A stretch of DNA of 64,000 nt from JBMOOG01 sp049324535 (GCA_049324535.1 JBMOOG010000019.1:1-64000), one strand, 5' to 3'. Positions 10,151 to 19,065 are shown, counted from the stretch's first letter. Notes: generated by a model not told the origin, from the letters alone. Made by a program: numbers and translations.

Positions 10151-10734
10151 GCGGCGGTCCTTTCACGATGCTGCGCCTCGGTCAGCCGGAATCGCGGCGC
10201 GATGAACGCCTCGGCGCGGCGGATCCAGCCGCCCTTGCCGCCATCGCGGGTGCGGGCGAACTTGCGGCTGGACGGGCGGCGGTCGGCCAGCGCGTAGTAC
10301 CAGTTGCGCCGGGCAATGCCGTAGGCGTCCACGAGCAGCTCGCCCGCCCGATCCCAGGCCCTCGCGGCGGCGGCCTCGGTCTGCGGGCCGAGGATCCCGT
10401 CGGCGACGACCGGCTCGCCCAGGTCGGTCAGCAGCTCTTGCAGCAGCGTGATCGCCGCGCGGCCGGCGTTGACCTGCATGTCGAAGACCGGCGGCTGCAG
10501 CGCCTCGGGCAGCCGGTCGATGCCGGGGGCGCGGTAGTAGTGGTCGAGAAAGATCGTCACCGCCTCGTCGCGCGTCAGGCGCTTCAGGTCGGCGAGCGTC
10601 GCGCCGGGGCGCAGGCCGCGCAGGGTGGCCAGCGTCACGCCGTATTTGGTGGGTCCGCCCGGGTCGTCCGGGTCGTTCACGTATCCGCCCTCGCGCGCCA
10701 CGATGGCGCGGGCGGTCTCGTCGATGCTGGGCAT
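10141..10734 (-). CDS. Holin-associated N-acetylmuramidase (GH108 endolysin)
   Basis: A 197-residue peptidoglycan hydrolase. The N-terminus has the GH108 signature EGGYVNDPDDPGGPTKYGVT with the catalytic Glu of the EGGYV motif; the C-terminal half carries the peptidoglycan-binding block VVADGILGPQTEAAAAR. No signal peptide is visible, so export should depend on the overlapping holin. The ATG at 10734 is preceded by a GGAGG site. In Rhodobacter capsulatus a comparable endolysin/holin pair, encoded away from the structural genes, releases the gene transfer agent; that role here is an inference. Confidence 0.85.
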   Translation of the reverse strand: MPSIDETARAIVAREGGYVNDPDDPGGPTKYGVTLATLRGLRPGATLADLKRLTRDEAVTIFLDHYYRAPGIDRLPEALQPPVFDMQVNAGRAAITLLQELLTDLGEPVVADGILGPQTEAAAARAWDRAGELLVDAYGIARRNWYYALADRRPSSRKFARTRDGGKGGWIRRAEAFIAPRFRLTEAQHRERTAAWG

Positions 10735-10835
10735 GGCGCCTCCGGGTCTCTCGATCCCCGGAAGGCTGCGAGGGAGGCGTTAAGGCCGCACTGGGGCGGC
10801 GTTCGCTGCCGGATCGGCGTTCGCGGGCCGCGCCG

Positions 10836-11294
10836 TCACGAACCGGCGCCGGCCTTGGCCGGATCCTTGTACACGCCCTGTTCCTTCAGCGCGTCGATCA
10901 CTTCCTTGGGCATGTAGCTTTCGTCGTGCTTGGCGAGGATCTCGGTCGCCTGGAAGGTGCCGTCCACCATCCGGCCGGTCGCGATCATGCCCTGGCCCTC
11001 GCCGAAGAGATCGGGCAGCACGCCGGTGTAGGCGACGGGCACGGTCGCCCCGCCGTCGGTCACCTTGAAGGTGATGGTCTCGCCCTGGCCACGCACCAGA
11101 CTGCCATTCTCGACCAGCCCGCCGATGCGGAAGGTCTCGTTCGGCGGCGGCGCCTCGGCGGCGACCTGGCTGGGCGAACGGAAGAAGTTGATGCCGTCCC
11201 GCATCGCATAGCCGATCATCGCGGTCGAACCCGCAAGCGCCAGAAAGGCCAGGAGGATGATCTGGATGCGACGCCGTTTCTTCAGTCCCAGCAT
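10836..11294 (-). CDS. ccmE: Haem chaperone CcmE
   Basis: A 152-residue periplasmic haem chaperone with an N-terminal anchor (RRRIQIILLAFLALAGSTAM). The OB-fold domain ends in the haem-binding motif AKHDESYMP; His123 is the covalent haem ligand and Tyr127 the axial ligand. It takes haem from CcmABCD and hands it to CcmF/CcmH. The gene starts 5 bases after the argC stop, so it is probably transcribed with argC. It is followed by the lysis pair and then ccmF. Confidence 0.95.
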   Translation of the reverse strand: MLGLKKRRRIQIILLAFLALAGSTAMIGYAMRDGINFFRSPSQVAAEAPPPNETFRIGGLVENGSLVRGQGETITFKVTDGGATVPVAYTGVLPDLFGEGQGMIATGRMVDGTFQATEILAKHDESYMPKEVIDALKEQGVYKDPAKAGAGS

Positions 11295-11299
11295 GTTCC

Positions 11300-12328
11300 C
11301 TACGGAAAGACCGGCGCGAGCGTCAGGCCCGCCGTCTCTTCCGCCCCCAGCATCAGGTTGGCGTTCTGGATGGCCTGCCCCGACGACCCCTTGGTGAGGT
11401 TGTCGAGGACCGAGACCACCACGGCGCGCCCGGGAATGCGGTCCCCGAGCACACCGATGTGACAGTAATTGGACCCTGCGACGTCGCGTGTCGAGGGGAG
11501 TGCGCCAAAAGGCAGCACCTGAAGGAAGGGCTCGGCCGCGTAGCGGTCCGCCAGCGCCGCGTGGATCGCCTGCGGCTCGCCCCGCACATAGACGGTGGCC
11601 AAGATGCCACGGTTGAAGGGCGACAGATGCGGCGTGAACTGCACCCGCACCGGGCGTCCGGCCGCCTTGCTGAACTCCTGATCGAATTCGCCCAGGTGCC
11701 GGTGCTTTCCGCCGGCCGAATAGGCGTGGGTGCCGCCCGAGAGTTCCGCGTGCAGCAGGTTCTCCTTCAGCGACCGCCCGGCCCCGGAGACCCCGGCCTT
11801 GAGGTCGATCACGATTTCGTCAAGGTCGATCACCCCGGCCTCGATCAGGGGCCGCACCGCATACTGCCCCGCCGCGGCGTTGCACCCGGTCCCGGCGACA
11901 AGCCGGGCGCCGCGAATCTCGTCGCGGTAGAATTCGGTCAGCCCGTAGACCGCCTCCTTCTGCAGGTCGACCGCCGCATGGGGCTGGCCGTACCATTTCG
12001 CGTATTCGGCCGGATCCCGCAGCCGGAAGTCGGCCGAGAGATCGACAATCTTCAGGTCGCGCGGCAGCTCCTTGATGACCGCCTGGCTGGTCGCGTGCGG
12101 CAGCGCGCAGAACACGAGGTCGATGCCGGACAGGTCGATGTCTTCGATCTTGGCCAGCCGCGGCAGGTCGAGATGGCGCAGGAACGGGAACACCTCGGCC
12201 ATGGCCAGGCCGGCCTTGCGCTCGCCCGACAGCGCCGCGACGCGCATCTGCGGATGGGTGGCGATCAGGCGGACGAGTTCGGCCCCCGTATAGCCGGAGG
12301 CCCCCAGAATGGCGACGGAATGGGTCAT
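11300..12328 (-). CDS. argC: N-acetyl-gamma-glutamyl-phosphate reductase
   Basis: A 342-residue NADPH-dependent reductase of arginine biosynthesis; it converts N-acetylglutamyl phosphate to the semialdehyde. The N-terminal nucleotide-binding motif is GASGYTGAEL (about 9-18). The nucleophile is Cys149 in AGTGCNAAAG, a variant of the usual GCYPT block. SADFRLRD and GVSGAGRSLKENLLHAE are conserved around the active site, and the C-terminal His region reads GGKHRHLGEFDQE. The size is typical. It leads a tight minus-strand set with ccmE. Confidence 0.94.
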   Translation of the reverse strand: MTHSVAILGASGYTGAELVRLIATHPQMRVAALSGERKAGLAMAEVFPFLRHLDLPRLAKIEDIDLSGIDLVFCALPHATSQAVIKELPRDLKIVDLSADFRLRDPAEYAKWYGQPHAAVDLQKEAVYGLTEFYRDEIRGARLVAGTGCNAAAGQYAVRPLIEAGVIDLDEIVIDLKAGVSGAGRSLKENLLHAELSGGTHAYSAGGKHRHLGEFDQEFSKAAGRPVRVQFTPHLSPFNRGILATVYVRGEPQAIHAALADRYAAEPFLQVLPFGALPSTRDVAGSNYCHIGVLGDRIPGRAVVVSVLDNLTKGSSGQAIQNANLMLGAEETAGLTLAPVFP

Positions 12329-12380
12329 GACGGGCCCCGTGGTTGCGCGGCCCCTCGCTTAGACCCGAAAGCCGGTGATT

Positions 12381-12977
12381 TCAACGGGCGCGTTTGCGCC
12401 GCAGCCAGAGACCCGCAAGCCCGAGGCCGCCCGCAAGGGCCAGGCCGCTGGCCGGCAGCGGGACCGTCGAGGGCGAGGGCGGCGGCGGCGGCGGCGGAAC
12501 GTTCTGCGGCACCGTGATCGCGTAGCTGATGTTGTTGCCGTAGGTGAAGTTCAGCGCGACGTAGAGAGTCCCGCCGAAGGACGGCCCGAGGTTCAGCACC
12601 ACCTGGTCGGTGGCGTTGGCGCCGAACAGCCCGACGACGCCCGCCAGCGCGCCGTCCCAGCCCCAGCGGAAGGGCGAGGTGGCGTAGAGGATGGAGCCGC
12701 CGCCCGCGTAGGAGGGGCGGTTGCCGGGCGGCCCGAAGAAATCGAAGGTCAGGCTCTGGGCGCCCGTCGGCAGGGCGGTGAACACCATGTTGTCGAACTG
12801 GTTGGCCCGGCCCTTGCCGGTGATGAGGTCATAGCCGGTGCCGATGGCCGTCGGCGTGGACCAGGAGCCCGAGAACCGCCCGGTGGGCAGGCTGGCCTCG
12901 TCGAGCGTGGCCGCCAGCGCCGGCATCCCCGACAGTAGGGCCAGAACCGCCGCCCCGAACACAGATCTGAACCTCAT
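12381..12977 (-). CDS. Secreted protein with VPLPA-CTERM sorting tail
   Basis: A 198-residue exported protein. It has a Sec signal peptide (ending near PALAA), a beta-rich Gly/Asn-rich middle without cysteines, a polyproline linker (about 160-168), and a C-terminal tail VPLPASGLALAGG followed by a hydrophobic helix and LRRKRAR. That tripartite tail is the VPLPA-CTERM signal, a PEP-CTERM relative typical of Rhodobacteraceae, which is cut by an exosortase-type enzyme. No exosortase is in the window. The protein's function is unknown. It sits between argC and a convergent-free gap with no obvious partner. Confidence 0.8.
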   Translation of the reverse strand: MRFRSVFGAAVLALLSGMPALAATLDEASLPTGRFSGSWSTPTAIGTGYDLITGKGRANQFDNMVFTALPTGAQSLTFDFFGPPGNRPSYAGGGSILYATSPFRWGWDGALAGVVGLFGANATDQVVLNLGPSFGGTLYVALNFTYGNNISYAITVPQNVPPPPPPPSPSTVPLPASGLALAGGLGLAGLWLRRKRAR

Positions 12978-13158
12978 CGCCTCGTCATCCCTTCATCACC
13001 CGGACCCCGCCACGGGGTAAGGTCTCGCATAGGGATGTGGCACCATTGCGGGCGGAGCGGTTCGGGACCGTGGCATTTCCGCGCCGGCCGCCGCCGTCGC
13101 GCCACATTGTCCCCGGTCCCAGGCGAAGCGTCGGCGGTCGCGGGTCCGCCCGCCGGCC

Positions 13159-13701
13159 TCAGCCGAACGGGTATTCGGCAAGCGGTTCGTGGCGGGCGCC
13201 CCCGGGGTGCAGGTGCGACCGGTAGAGGACCATGGCCCCGACCGTGAAGGGCGGCGCGCGGAACCCCGCCTGCGCGGCGAGCCAGCCGGCCAGGCGCCCC
13301 GCATCCGCCGCCGGAAGCGGCACCGGCAGGCGGGCGATCGTCACATGCGGGCGATAGGTCTCGCGCGGGACCGCAACGCCCGCGGCGTGCAGGGCGCCGC
13401 GGATCCGGCGGTTGAGCCCGGCGAGCGGCCCCGGGTCGAGCGGCGGCAGGAAGACCACGCGCGGATCGGCGCCCTCGAAGGTGGCGGGCGCGCCGAGCGC
13501 GATCGGAAACGGGGCCGCCGTCACGCCCGCCAGCGCATCGTCCACCGCCTCGGCCCGGGCCGGCGCCACCTCGCCCAGGAAGGCCAGCGTCAGGTGCAGG
13601 CTTTCGGGCTCGGGCCAGCGGCCGACCGGCAGGGTGCGCATCAGCGCGCCGACCGACGCCTGCGTCCCCTCGGACAGGGGGATCGCCACGAAAAGGCGCA
13701 C
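13159..13701 (-). CDS. thpR: RNA 2',3'-cyclic phosphodiesterase
   Basis: A 180-residue 2H phosphoesterase (ThpR/LigT family) that opens 2',3'-cyclic phosphate RNA ends. Both catalytic HxTx motifs are present: HLTL at His36 and HVTI at His119. The start is a GTG at 13701, one base after the murI stop, so the two genes are translationally coupled. The length is normal. The biological substrate of this family in vivo is not well known. Confidence 0.9.
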   Translation of the reverse strand: MRLFVAIPLSEGTQASVGALMRTLPVGRWPEPESLHLTLAFLGEVAPARAEAVDDALAGVTAAPFPIALGAPATFEGADPRVVFLPPLDPGPLAGLNRRIRGALHAAGVAVPRETYRPHVTIARLPVPLPAADAGRLAGWLAAQAGFRAPPFTVGAMVLYRSHLHPGGARHEPLAEYPFG

Positions 13702-13702
13702 C

Positions 13703-14515
13703 TCAGGCGGCCTCGAAGGTGATCTTGCGGCGGAGGAACTGGGTGGCCCGATCCGAGACCAGCCGCGGATCGGCGGTGGTGAGGAACCGCGAGACCGTCC
13801 CCTTGCCCACGAACTCGGGCCGCCGTTTCAGATAGTCGGCCAGGCTTTCGGCCACGAGCCCCGCCTGCGAATAGACGCTGACCGAAGGACCGAGCGCCTC
13901 GCGGAAGGTCTTTTCCATCAGCGGATAATGGGTGCAGCCCAGAACCGCCGCCTCGGGGTGCGGCATCCGGCGCTTGAGCGCCTCGACATGGCTGCGCACC
14001 AGCGCCTCGGCCAGGATCTCGTCACCGGCCTCGATCGCATCGACGACGCCGCCGCAGGGCTGGGCCTCGACATCGACGCCGATGGCGCGGAAGGCAAGCT
14101 CGCGCTGGAAGGCGCGGCTGGCCACCGTGGCGGGCGTCGCAAACAGCGCGACATGCTTGACCGCCACCTCGCGCGGCGGGCTGTTGTCGCCCCATTGCCG
14201 TTCGGTCAGCGCCTCGATCAGCGGGACGAAGACGCCAAGCACCCGCTTGTCCGGCGGCACCCAGGTCTCCTGCATCCGCTTCAGCGCGGCGGCCGAGGCG
14301 GTGTTGCAGGCCAGGATCACCAGATCGCAGCCCTCCGCCCAGAGCCGTTCGACCCCCGCACAGGTCAGCCGGAAGATGTCGTCGGCGTCGCGCACCCCGT
14401 AGGGCGCATGGGCGTTGTCGCCGTAATAGACGAAGGCCACCTCGGGCAGGCGTTTGGCAACCGCGTCGTAGACGGTCAGGCCACCCAACCCCGAATCGAA
14501 CACACCGACCGCCAT
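13703..14515 (-). CDS. murI: Glutamate racemase
   Basis: A 270-residue racemase supplying D-glutamate for peptidoglycan. The two catalytic cysteines are Cys70 in ACNTASA and Cys194 in GCTHYPL, and the N-terminal FDSGLGG loop is intact. The open frame extends upstream, but the ATG at 14515 has a strong GAGGAGGGG site and gives the family N-terminus MAVGVFDSGLGG. The gene lies 28 bases after the acyltransferase stop and is followed by thpR. Confidence 0.95.
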   Translation of the reverse strand: MAVGVFDSGLGGLTVYDAVAKRLPEVAFVYYGDNAHAPYGVRDADDIFRLTCAGVERLWAEGCDLVILACNTASAAALKRMQETWVPPDKRVLGVFVPLIEALTERQWGDNSPPREVAVKHVALFATPATVASRAFQRELAFRAIGVDVEAQPCGGVVDAIEAGDEILAEALVRSHVEALKRRMPHPEAAVLGCTHYPLMEKTFREALGPSVSVYSQAGLVAESLADYLKRRPEFVGKGTVSRFLTTADPRLVSDRATQFLRRKITFEAA

Positions 14516-14543
14516 CGCCCCTCCTCGGGGCCCGCCGCCCCTG

Positions 14544-15431
14544 TCAGGAATCGCCGGACCTGGTCCGGTATTTCTCTTCGAACTCAAGCCCGTAGTCGCA
14601 CGAGCGGTGGGGCTCCGGCGACAAGTCATACGTCGAGCGGCGCAGAAAATCCATCATTGCCTTGCCGTCCCCGCGCCGGGCATCGATCGCGGCGCGCGGG
14701 ATCGGTGCCCCGATCACCAGCCGCACGGGATCGCGCAGGCGCACCCGGAACTCGCGGATCAGAAGCGCCAGCCGCAGCGTCATGTGCATGTGGCTGGCGA
14801 TCTGGAAGAGGCGCGAATTGGCACCGTCGAACCAGACCGGGACGACGACGGCATCCGACCGCGCCAGCATCCGCGCGGTGAAGGACCGCCAGACCGGATC
14901 CATCGCCCGGCCGAAGGGCCGCGCCGCGGTCGAGACCGTGCCGCCGGGGAAGATGCCGATCGCCCCGCCCTGCCCCAGCCAGTCGAGCGTCTCGGCGCGG
15001 GTGCGCAGGTTCTGCTCGACCGCCTCGCGGGTGCCGTCGAAGCTGACCGGCAGGATCACCCGGTTCAGGTCCTCGGACCGGCGGAAGACCCGGTGGGCCA
15101 GGATGCGGAACTCGCCGCGCGTCCGCGACAGGATATGGCCCATCACCAGCCCGTCGAGAATGCCGTAGGGGTGATTGGCCACCACGACGTCCGGCCCGGT
15201 GGCCGGGATGTTGGCCAGAGACCCGCCCGCCAGGTCCAGCCGGATGCCGTAGCGGTCCACCATCACCTGCCAGAAGTCGCGCCCGGCGGCCACGTCGCGG
15301 TCGTAGCCCTCGGCCCGGCGGATCAGCGACAGACGGCCGGTGGCGTTCTCGATCACCCGGATGAGCGCCCGCCCGCCCCGGGTTCCGGCCGACGATGCGT
15401 AGCTGATCTCGCGGGCGATGTGGCGACTCAT
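14544..15431 (-). CDS. Lysophospholipid acyltransferase family protein
   Basis: A 295-residue membrane-associated acyltransferase of the PlsC-like/hemolysin-type family. The catalytic block is NHPYGILDG (NHxxxxD; His about 87, Asp about 92), and the acyl-acceptor motif appears as IFPGGTVS. A further conserved RVILPVSFDGTREAVEQN stretch lies between them. It could acylate lysophospholipid or lyso-ornithine lipid (OlsA-like); the sequence alone does not decide. It is on the minus strand with murI and thpR and is probably co-transcribed. Confidence 0.85.
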   Translation of the reverse strand: MSRHIAREISYASSAGTRGGRALIRVIENATGRLSLIRRAEGYDRDVAAGRDFWQVMVDRYGIRLDLAGGSLANIPATGPDVVVANHPYGILDGLVMGHILSRTRGEFRILAHRVFRRSEDLNRVILPVSFDGTREAVEQNLRTRAETLDWLGQGGAIGIFPGGTVSTAARPFGRAMDPVWRSFTARMLARSDAVVVPVWFDGANSRLFQIASHMHMTLRLALLIREFRVRLRDPVRLVIGAPIPRAAIDARRGDGKAMMDFLRRSTYDLSPEPHRSCDYGLEFEEKYRTRSGDS

Positions 15432-15495
15432 CCGGGCCTCCCTGTCCGACCTTGGCCGGGCAGGCTAGGCGCGGTTGATGACGGGGCGGTGACGG

Positions 15496-18400
15496 CTACT
15501 CCGCCGCCTTCGCCAGCGGCGTGCCACCGGCGCGGATCAGCGCCAGAAGCTCGGCCCGCCGCGCCGCGGCCTGGGCGACCGCCGCCTCCTTGACCGGCCC
15601 GAAGCCCCGGATCGACAGCGGCAGCTCGGCCAGAGCCTTCACCGCGTCGCGGGTCGCCGGCGTGACCCGCGGCAGCACCTCGGCCATGTCGGCCTCGTAT
15701 TCGGCGATCAGCGCGCGCTCGGCCCGGCGCTCGGCCGACCGGCCGAAGGGATCGAGGGCGCTGCCCCGAAGCCCCTTCATCCGCGCGAGCAGCCGGAAGA
15801 CCGGCACGATCCAGGCCCCGAAGGCGCGCTTCCTCGGCCGCCCGTCCGGGTCGCGCCCCGGCAGGAAGGGCGGCGCGAGGTGAAAGGTCAGCTTCAGGTC
15901 GCCGTCGAAGGCCGCGCGGGCCTTCTCGGCGGTCTGGAGATGCAGCCGCGCCACCTCGTATTCGTCCTTGTAGGACAAGAGCTTGTGATAGCCTTCGGCC
16001 ACCGCCATGCGCAGGTCTTCCGGCGCCGTCGCCACCAGCGCGCGGAACCGCTCGGCCAGCCGTTCGTCCTGATACTGCGCCAGATGGCGCGCGCGGGTCT
16101 CGATGCGCTCGGCCTCGGACGGAGCCGGCGCCTGGGGTTCGTGCAGAAGCGCGCGGACCGCCTCGGGGTCGAGGACCGCCCAGCGGCCAAGATCGAAGGC
16201 GGCCAGATTGCCGGCCACACCCGCGCCGTTCATCTCGATCGCGCGGCGGATCGCCGCCCCGGACAGAGGGATCAGCCCCATCTGCCAGCAGGCGCCGGTG
16301 ACCAGCATGTTCGAATAGATCGAGTCCCCGAGCACCCGCTCGGCCAGATGCGTGGCGTCGAGGAACCGCACCCGATCCTTCAGGCGCGCTTCAAGAGAAA
16401 GCCGCAACTGGCTGTTCGGTATGCGGAAATCACGGTCGCGCGTGAAGGCGCCGGTGACGATCTCATGGTCGTTCACCACCGCGCCGGTCCGCCCGGTGGT
16501 CATCAGCCCCAGGGTCTTCGCCCCCGCGCTGACCACCAGATCGCCGCCGATCAGGCAATCGGCTTCGCCCACCGAGACCCGGATCGCCGAGATGTCCTCG
16601 GGGCGTTCGGCCAGACGCAGATGGATGTGGACGGCGCCGCCCTTCTGGGCGAGACCCGCCATTTCCATCATGCCGGCGCCCTTGCCATCGAGATGCGCGG
16701 CCATCGCCAGCACCGCGCCCACGGTCACCACGCCAGTGCCACCGACGCCGGTGATGACCAGGTTGTGCGTGCCGCGGATCGTCGGAAGCGCCGGATCGGG
16801 CAGCGCCGGGATCACCAGATCCCGCGCCTGCGCCGCGTGCGGCTTGGCCCCGGAGAGGGTCACGAAGGACGGGCAGAACCCCTTGAGGCAGGAAAAGTCC
16901 TTGTTGCAGGACGACTGGTCGATCGCGCGCTTGCGGCCGAATTCGGTCTCGACCGGCACGATCGAGACGCAGTTCGACTGCACCCCGCAATCGCCGCAGC
17001 CCTCGCAGACGTCGGTGTTGATGAACACCCGCCGATCGGGATCGGGGAACTGGCCGCGCTTGCGGCGCCGCCGCTTCTCGGCCGCGCAGGTCTGCACGTA
17101 GACGATGGCCGAGACGCCCTTGGTCCGCGCCAGCCGCTCCTGGACCGGTATCAGCCCCGCGCGCTCGACCTTCTCGACGTCCGGGGGGAAGGTCCCAAGG
17201 TCGATCGCTTCCTTCTCGTCATAGACCACCACGACAGGATCGACGCCCATCGCCTTGATTTCCCGCACGATCTGCGGTGCCGTCAGGTCGCCTTCGTTCT
17301 TCTGGCCACCGGTCATCGCGACCGCATCGTTGAAGAGGATCTTGTAGGTGATGTTGGCCTTGGCCGCGAGCGCGGCGCGGATCGCGAGCGAGCCCGAATG
17401 GTTGTAGGTGCCGTCGCCGAGGTTCTGGAACACGTGCTCGCGGGTGGAGAACGGCGCCTCGCCGATCCAGTTCGCGCCCTCGCCGCCCATCTGGGTGAAG
17501 CCCACCGTCGAGCGGTCCATCCATTGCACCATGTAGTGGCAGCCGATGCCGGCGTAGGCGCGCGAGCCTTCGGGCACCCGGGTCGAGGTGTTGTGCGGGC
17601 AGCCCGAGCAGAAATAGGGGAGCCGCGCCGCGATTTCCGGCGCGTTGTCGGCCCGCCGCGCGGCCTGCACCTGCGCGAGCCGCGCCTTCACCTCATCGGT
17701 CGCGCGGCCCTCCTCGATCAGGATCCCGCCCAGCTTTTCGGCGATCATGACCGGGTCGAGCGCGTAGCGGGTCGGGAACAGCTCTTCGCGGTGGATGCCG
17801 CCGGCGCCGCCCTTGTACCAGCCATAGACGCGCCGCCCGCGGCGGTCGTCGAAGATCGCCTCCTTGATCTGCACCTCGATGAGCTTGCGCTTCTCCTCGA
17901 CCACGACGATGAGGTCGAGCCCCTCGGCCCAGTCGTGAAAGCCCTTCATGTCCAGCGGAAAGGTCTGGCCCACCTTGTAGGTGGTGAGGCCGAGCCGCTC
18001 GGCCTCGGCCGCGTCGAGACCGAGAAGCGCAAGCGCGTGAACGAGGTCGAGCCAGTTCTTGCCGGCCGCGACGAAGCCGATCTTTGCTCCCGGCTTGCCC
18101 CAGACCCGCCGGTCCATGCGGTTGGCGTGGGAAAACGCCTCGGCGGCAAAGCGCTTGTGGTCGATCATCCGCGCTTCCTGGGCGACCGGCGTGTCGGCCA
18201 GGCGGATGTTCAGCCCGCCCTCGGGCATGAGGAACTCGGGCTGGCGGAAGGTCATCCGGAACGGGTCGCCATCCACCACCGCGGTGGCCTCAACCGTGTC
18301 CTTCATGGTCTTCAGCCCCACCCAGACCCCGGCAAAGCGCGACAGCGCCCAGCCGTAAAGCCCGAAGTCGAGGATCTCCTGCACCCCGGCGGGGCTCAGC

Positions 18401-18909
18401 ACCGGCATGTAGGCGTCGATCATCGCCCAGTCGGACTGGTGGAGCGTGGTCGAGGACTCGCCGGTGTGGTCGTCGCCCATCGCCATCAGCACGCCGCCAT
18501 GGCGCGACGAGCCGGCCATGTTGGCGTGGCGCATCACGTCGCCCGAGCGGTCCACCCCCGGCCCCTTGCCGTACCAGAGCGCGAAGACGCCGTCGAACCG
18601 GCCCTCGCCCCGCAGTTCCGCCTGCTGGCTCCCCCAGATCGCGGTGGCGGCAAGATCCTCGTTCAGCCCCGGCTGGAACAGAATGTCGGCCGCCTGCAAT
18701 TCCTTCTTCGCCCGCGCCATCTGCATGTCCACGGCGCCCAGCGGGCTGCCCCGGTAGCCGGTGACATAGCCCGCCGTGTTCAGCCCCGCCGCCCGGTCGC
18801 GCGCCTTCTGCATCAGCATCAGCCGCACCAGCGCCTGCGTGCCGTTCAGCAGCACGGGCGATTTCGTCAGGTCGAAGCGGTCGGAAAGGCTGATGTCCTG
18901 CCTGCTCAT
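15496..18909 (-). CDS. Indolepyruvate ferredoxin oxidoreductase, fused alpha/gamma subunits
   Basis: A 1137-residue fused 2-oxoacid:ferredoxin oxidoreductase. The N-terminal part carries the pyrimidine and thiamine-diphosphate domains (GYRGSPLG; LPYFCSGCPHN; MGGEGANWIG; GDGTYNHSG). A Cys-rich iron-sulphur segment CEGCGDCGVQSNC lies near 655-670, and the gamma-type domain starts around ITGVGGTGVVTVG. It oxidatively decarboxylates aryl- or branched-chain 2-oxoacids and reduces ferredoxin. The ATG at 18909 has an AGGGGGAG site. The gene is divergent from the LysR regulator, and a perfect inverted repeat lies in the shared gap. Confidence 0.9.
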   Translation of the reverse strand: MSRQDISLSDRFDLTKSPVLLNGTQALVRLMLMQKARDRAAGLNTAGYVTGYRGSPLGAVDMQMARAKKELQAADILFQPGLNEDLAATAIWGSQQAELRGEGRFDGVFALWYGKGPGVDRSGDVMRHANMAGSSRHGGVLMAMGDDHTGESSTTLHQSDWAMIDAYMPVLSPAGVQEILDFGLYGWALSRFAGVWVGLKTMKDTVEATAVVDGDPFRMTFRQPEFLMPEGGLNIRLADTPVAQEARMIDHKRFAAEAFSHANRMDRRVWGKPGAKIGFVAAGKNWLDLVHALALLGLDAAEAERLGLTTYKVGQTFPLDMKGFHDWAEGLDLIVVVEEKRKLIEVQIKEAIFDDRRGRRVYGWYKGGAGGIHREELFPTRYALDPVMIAEKLGGILIEEGRATDEVKARLAQVQAARRADNAPEIAARLPYFCSGCPHNTSTRVPEGSRAYAGIGCHYMVQWMDRSTVGFTQMGGEGANWIGEAPFSTREHVFQNLGDGTYNHSGSLAIRAALAAKANITYKILFNDAVAMTGGQKNEGDLTAPQIVREIKAMGVDPVVVVYDEKEAIDLGTFPPDVEKVERAGLIPVQERLARTKGVSAIVYVQTCAAEKRRRRKRGQFPDPDRRVFINTDVCEGCGDCGVQSNCVSIVPVETEFGRKRAIDQSSCNKDFSCLKGFCPSFVTLSGAKPHAAQARDLVIPALPDPALPTIRGTHNLVITGVGGTGVVTVGAVLAMAAHLDGKGAGMMEMAGLAQKGGAVHIHLRLAERPEDISAIRVSVGEADCLIGGDLVVSAGAKTLGLMTTGRTGAVVNDHEIVTGAFTRDRDFRIPNSQLRLSLEARLKDRVRFLDATHLAERVLGDSIYSNMLVTGACWQMGLIPLSGAAIRRAIEMNGAGVAGNLAAFDLGRWAVLDPEAVRALLHEPQAPAPSEAERIETRARHLAQYQDERLAERFRALVATAPEDLRMAVAEGYHKLLSYKDEYEVARLHLQTAEKARAAFDGDLKLTFHLAPPFLPGRDPDGRPRKRAFGAWIVPVFRLLARMKGLRGSALDPFGRSAERRAERALIAEYEADMAEVLPRVTPATRDAVKALAELPLSIRGFGPVKEAAVAQAAARRAELLALIRAGGTPLAKAAE

Positions 18910-18947
18910 TGCGCATCTCCCCCTGCCAAACGAGCACGGCCCCATGA

Positions 18948-18968
18948 TAGGTCATAATTTCTGACCTA
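18948..18968. promoter_or_regulatory. Perfect 7-7-7 inverted repeat, candidate operator
   Basis: TAGGTCA (18948-18954), seven AT-rich bases, then TGACCTA (18962-18968). It lies 39 bases upstream of the indolepyruvate oxidoreductase start and 98 bases upstream of the LysR gene. The dyad is typical of a dimeric regulator site. The regulator is unknown; the adjacent LysR protein, or a GntR- or Lrp-type factor elsewhere, could bind it. Confidence 0.55.
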
Positions 18969-19065
18969 CAAAACGGAAAATGACGCAATTGCCGCTTTGT
19001 GATGCTGCATCGCCGCGTGTAAGGAAGTGGCGCGCGCAGGAACGGAAACGGTCGGAACTTCGGTC

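Noticed and set aside
9611..10734. Prophage remnant
   Set aside because: Only two genes, no integrase, capsid, tail or attachment repeats, and the flanking ccm genes are intact; a domesticated lysis cassette fits better.
13030..13060. Sigma-54 promoter-like TGGCAC...TTGC
   Set aside because: The spacing between TGGCAC and TTGC is two bases instead of the required five or so.
15880..18957. A 1025-codon plus-strand frame opposite the indolepyruvate oxidoreductase gene
   Set aside because: The translation is Arg/His/Gly/Ala-rich without domains and is the expected antisense shadow of a high-GC gene. The minus-strand protein has clear motifs.
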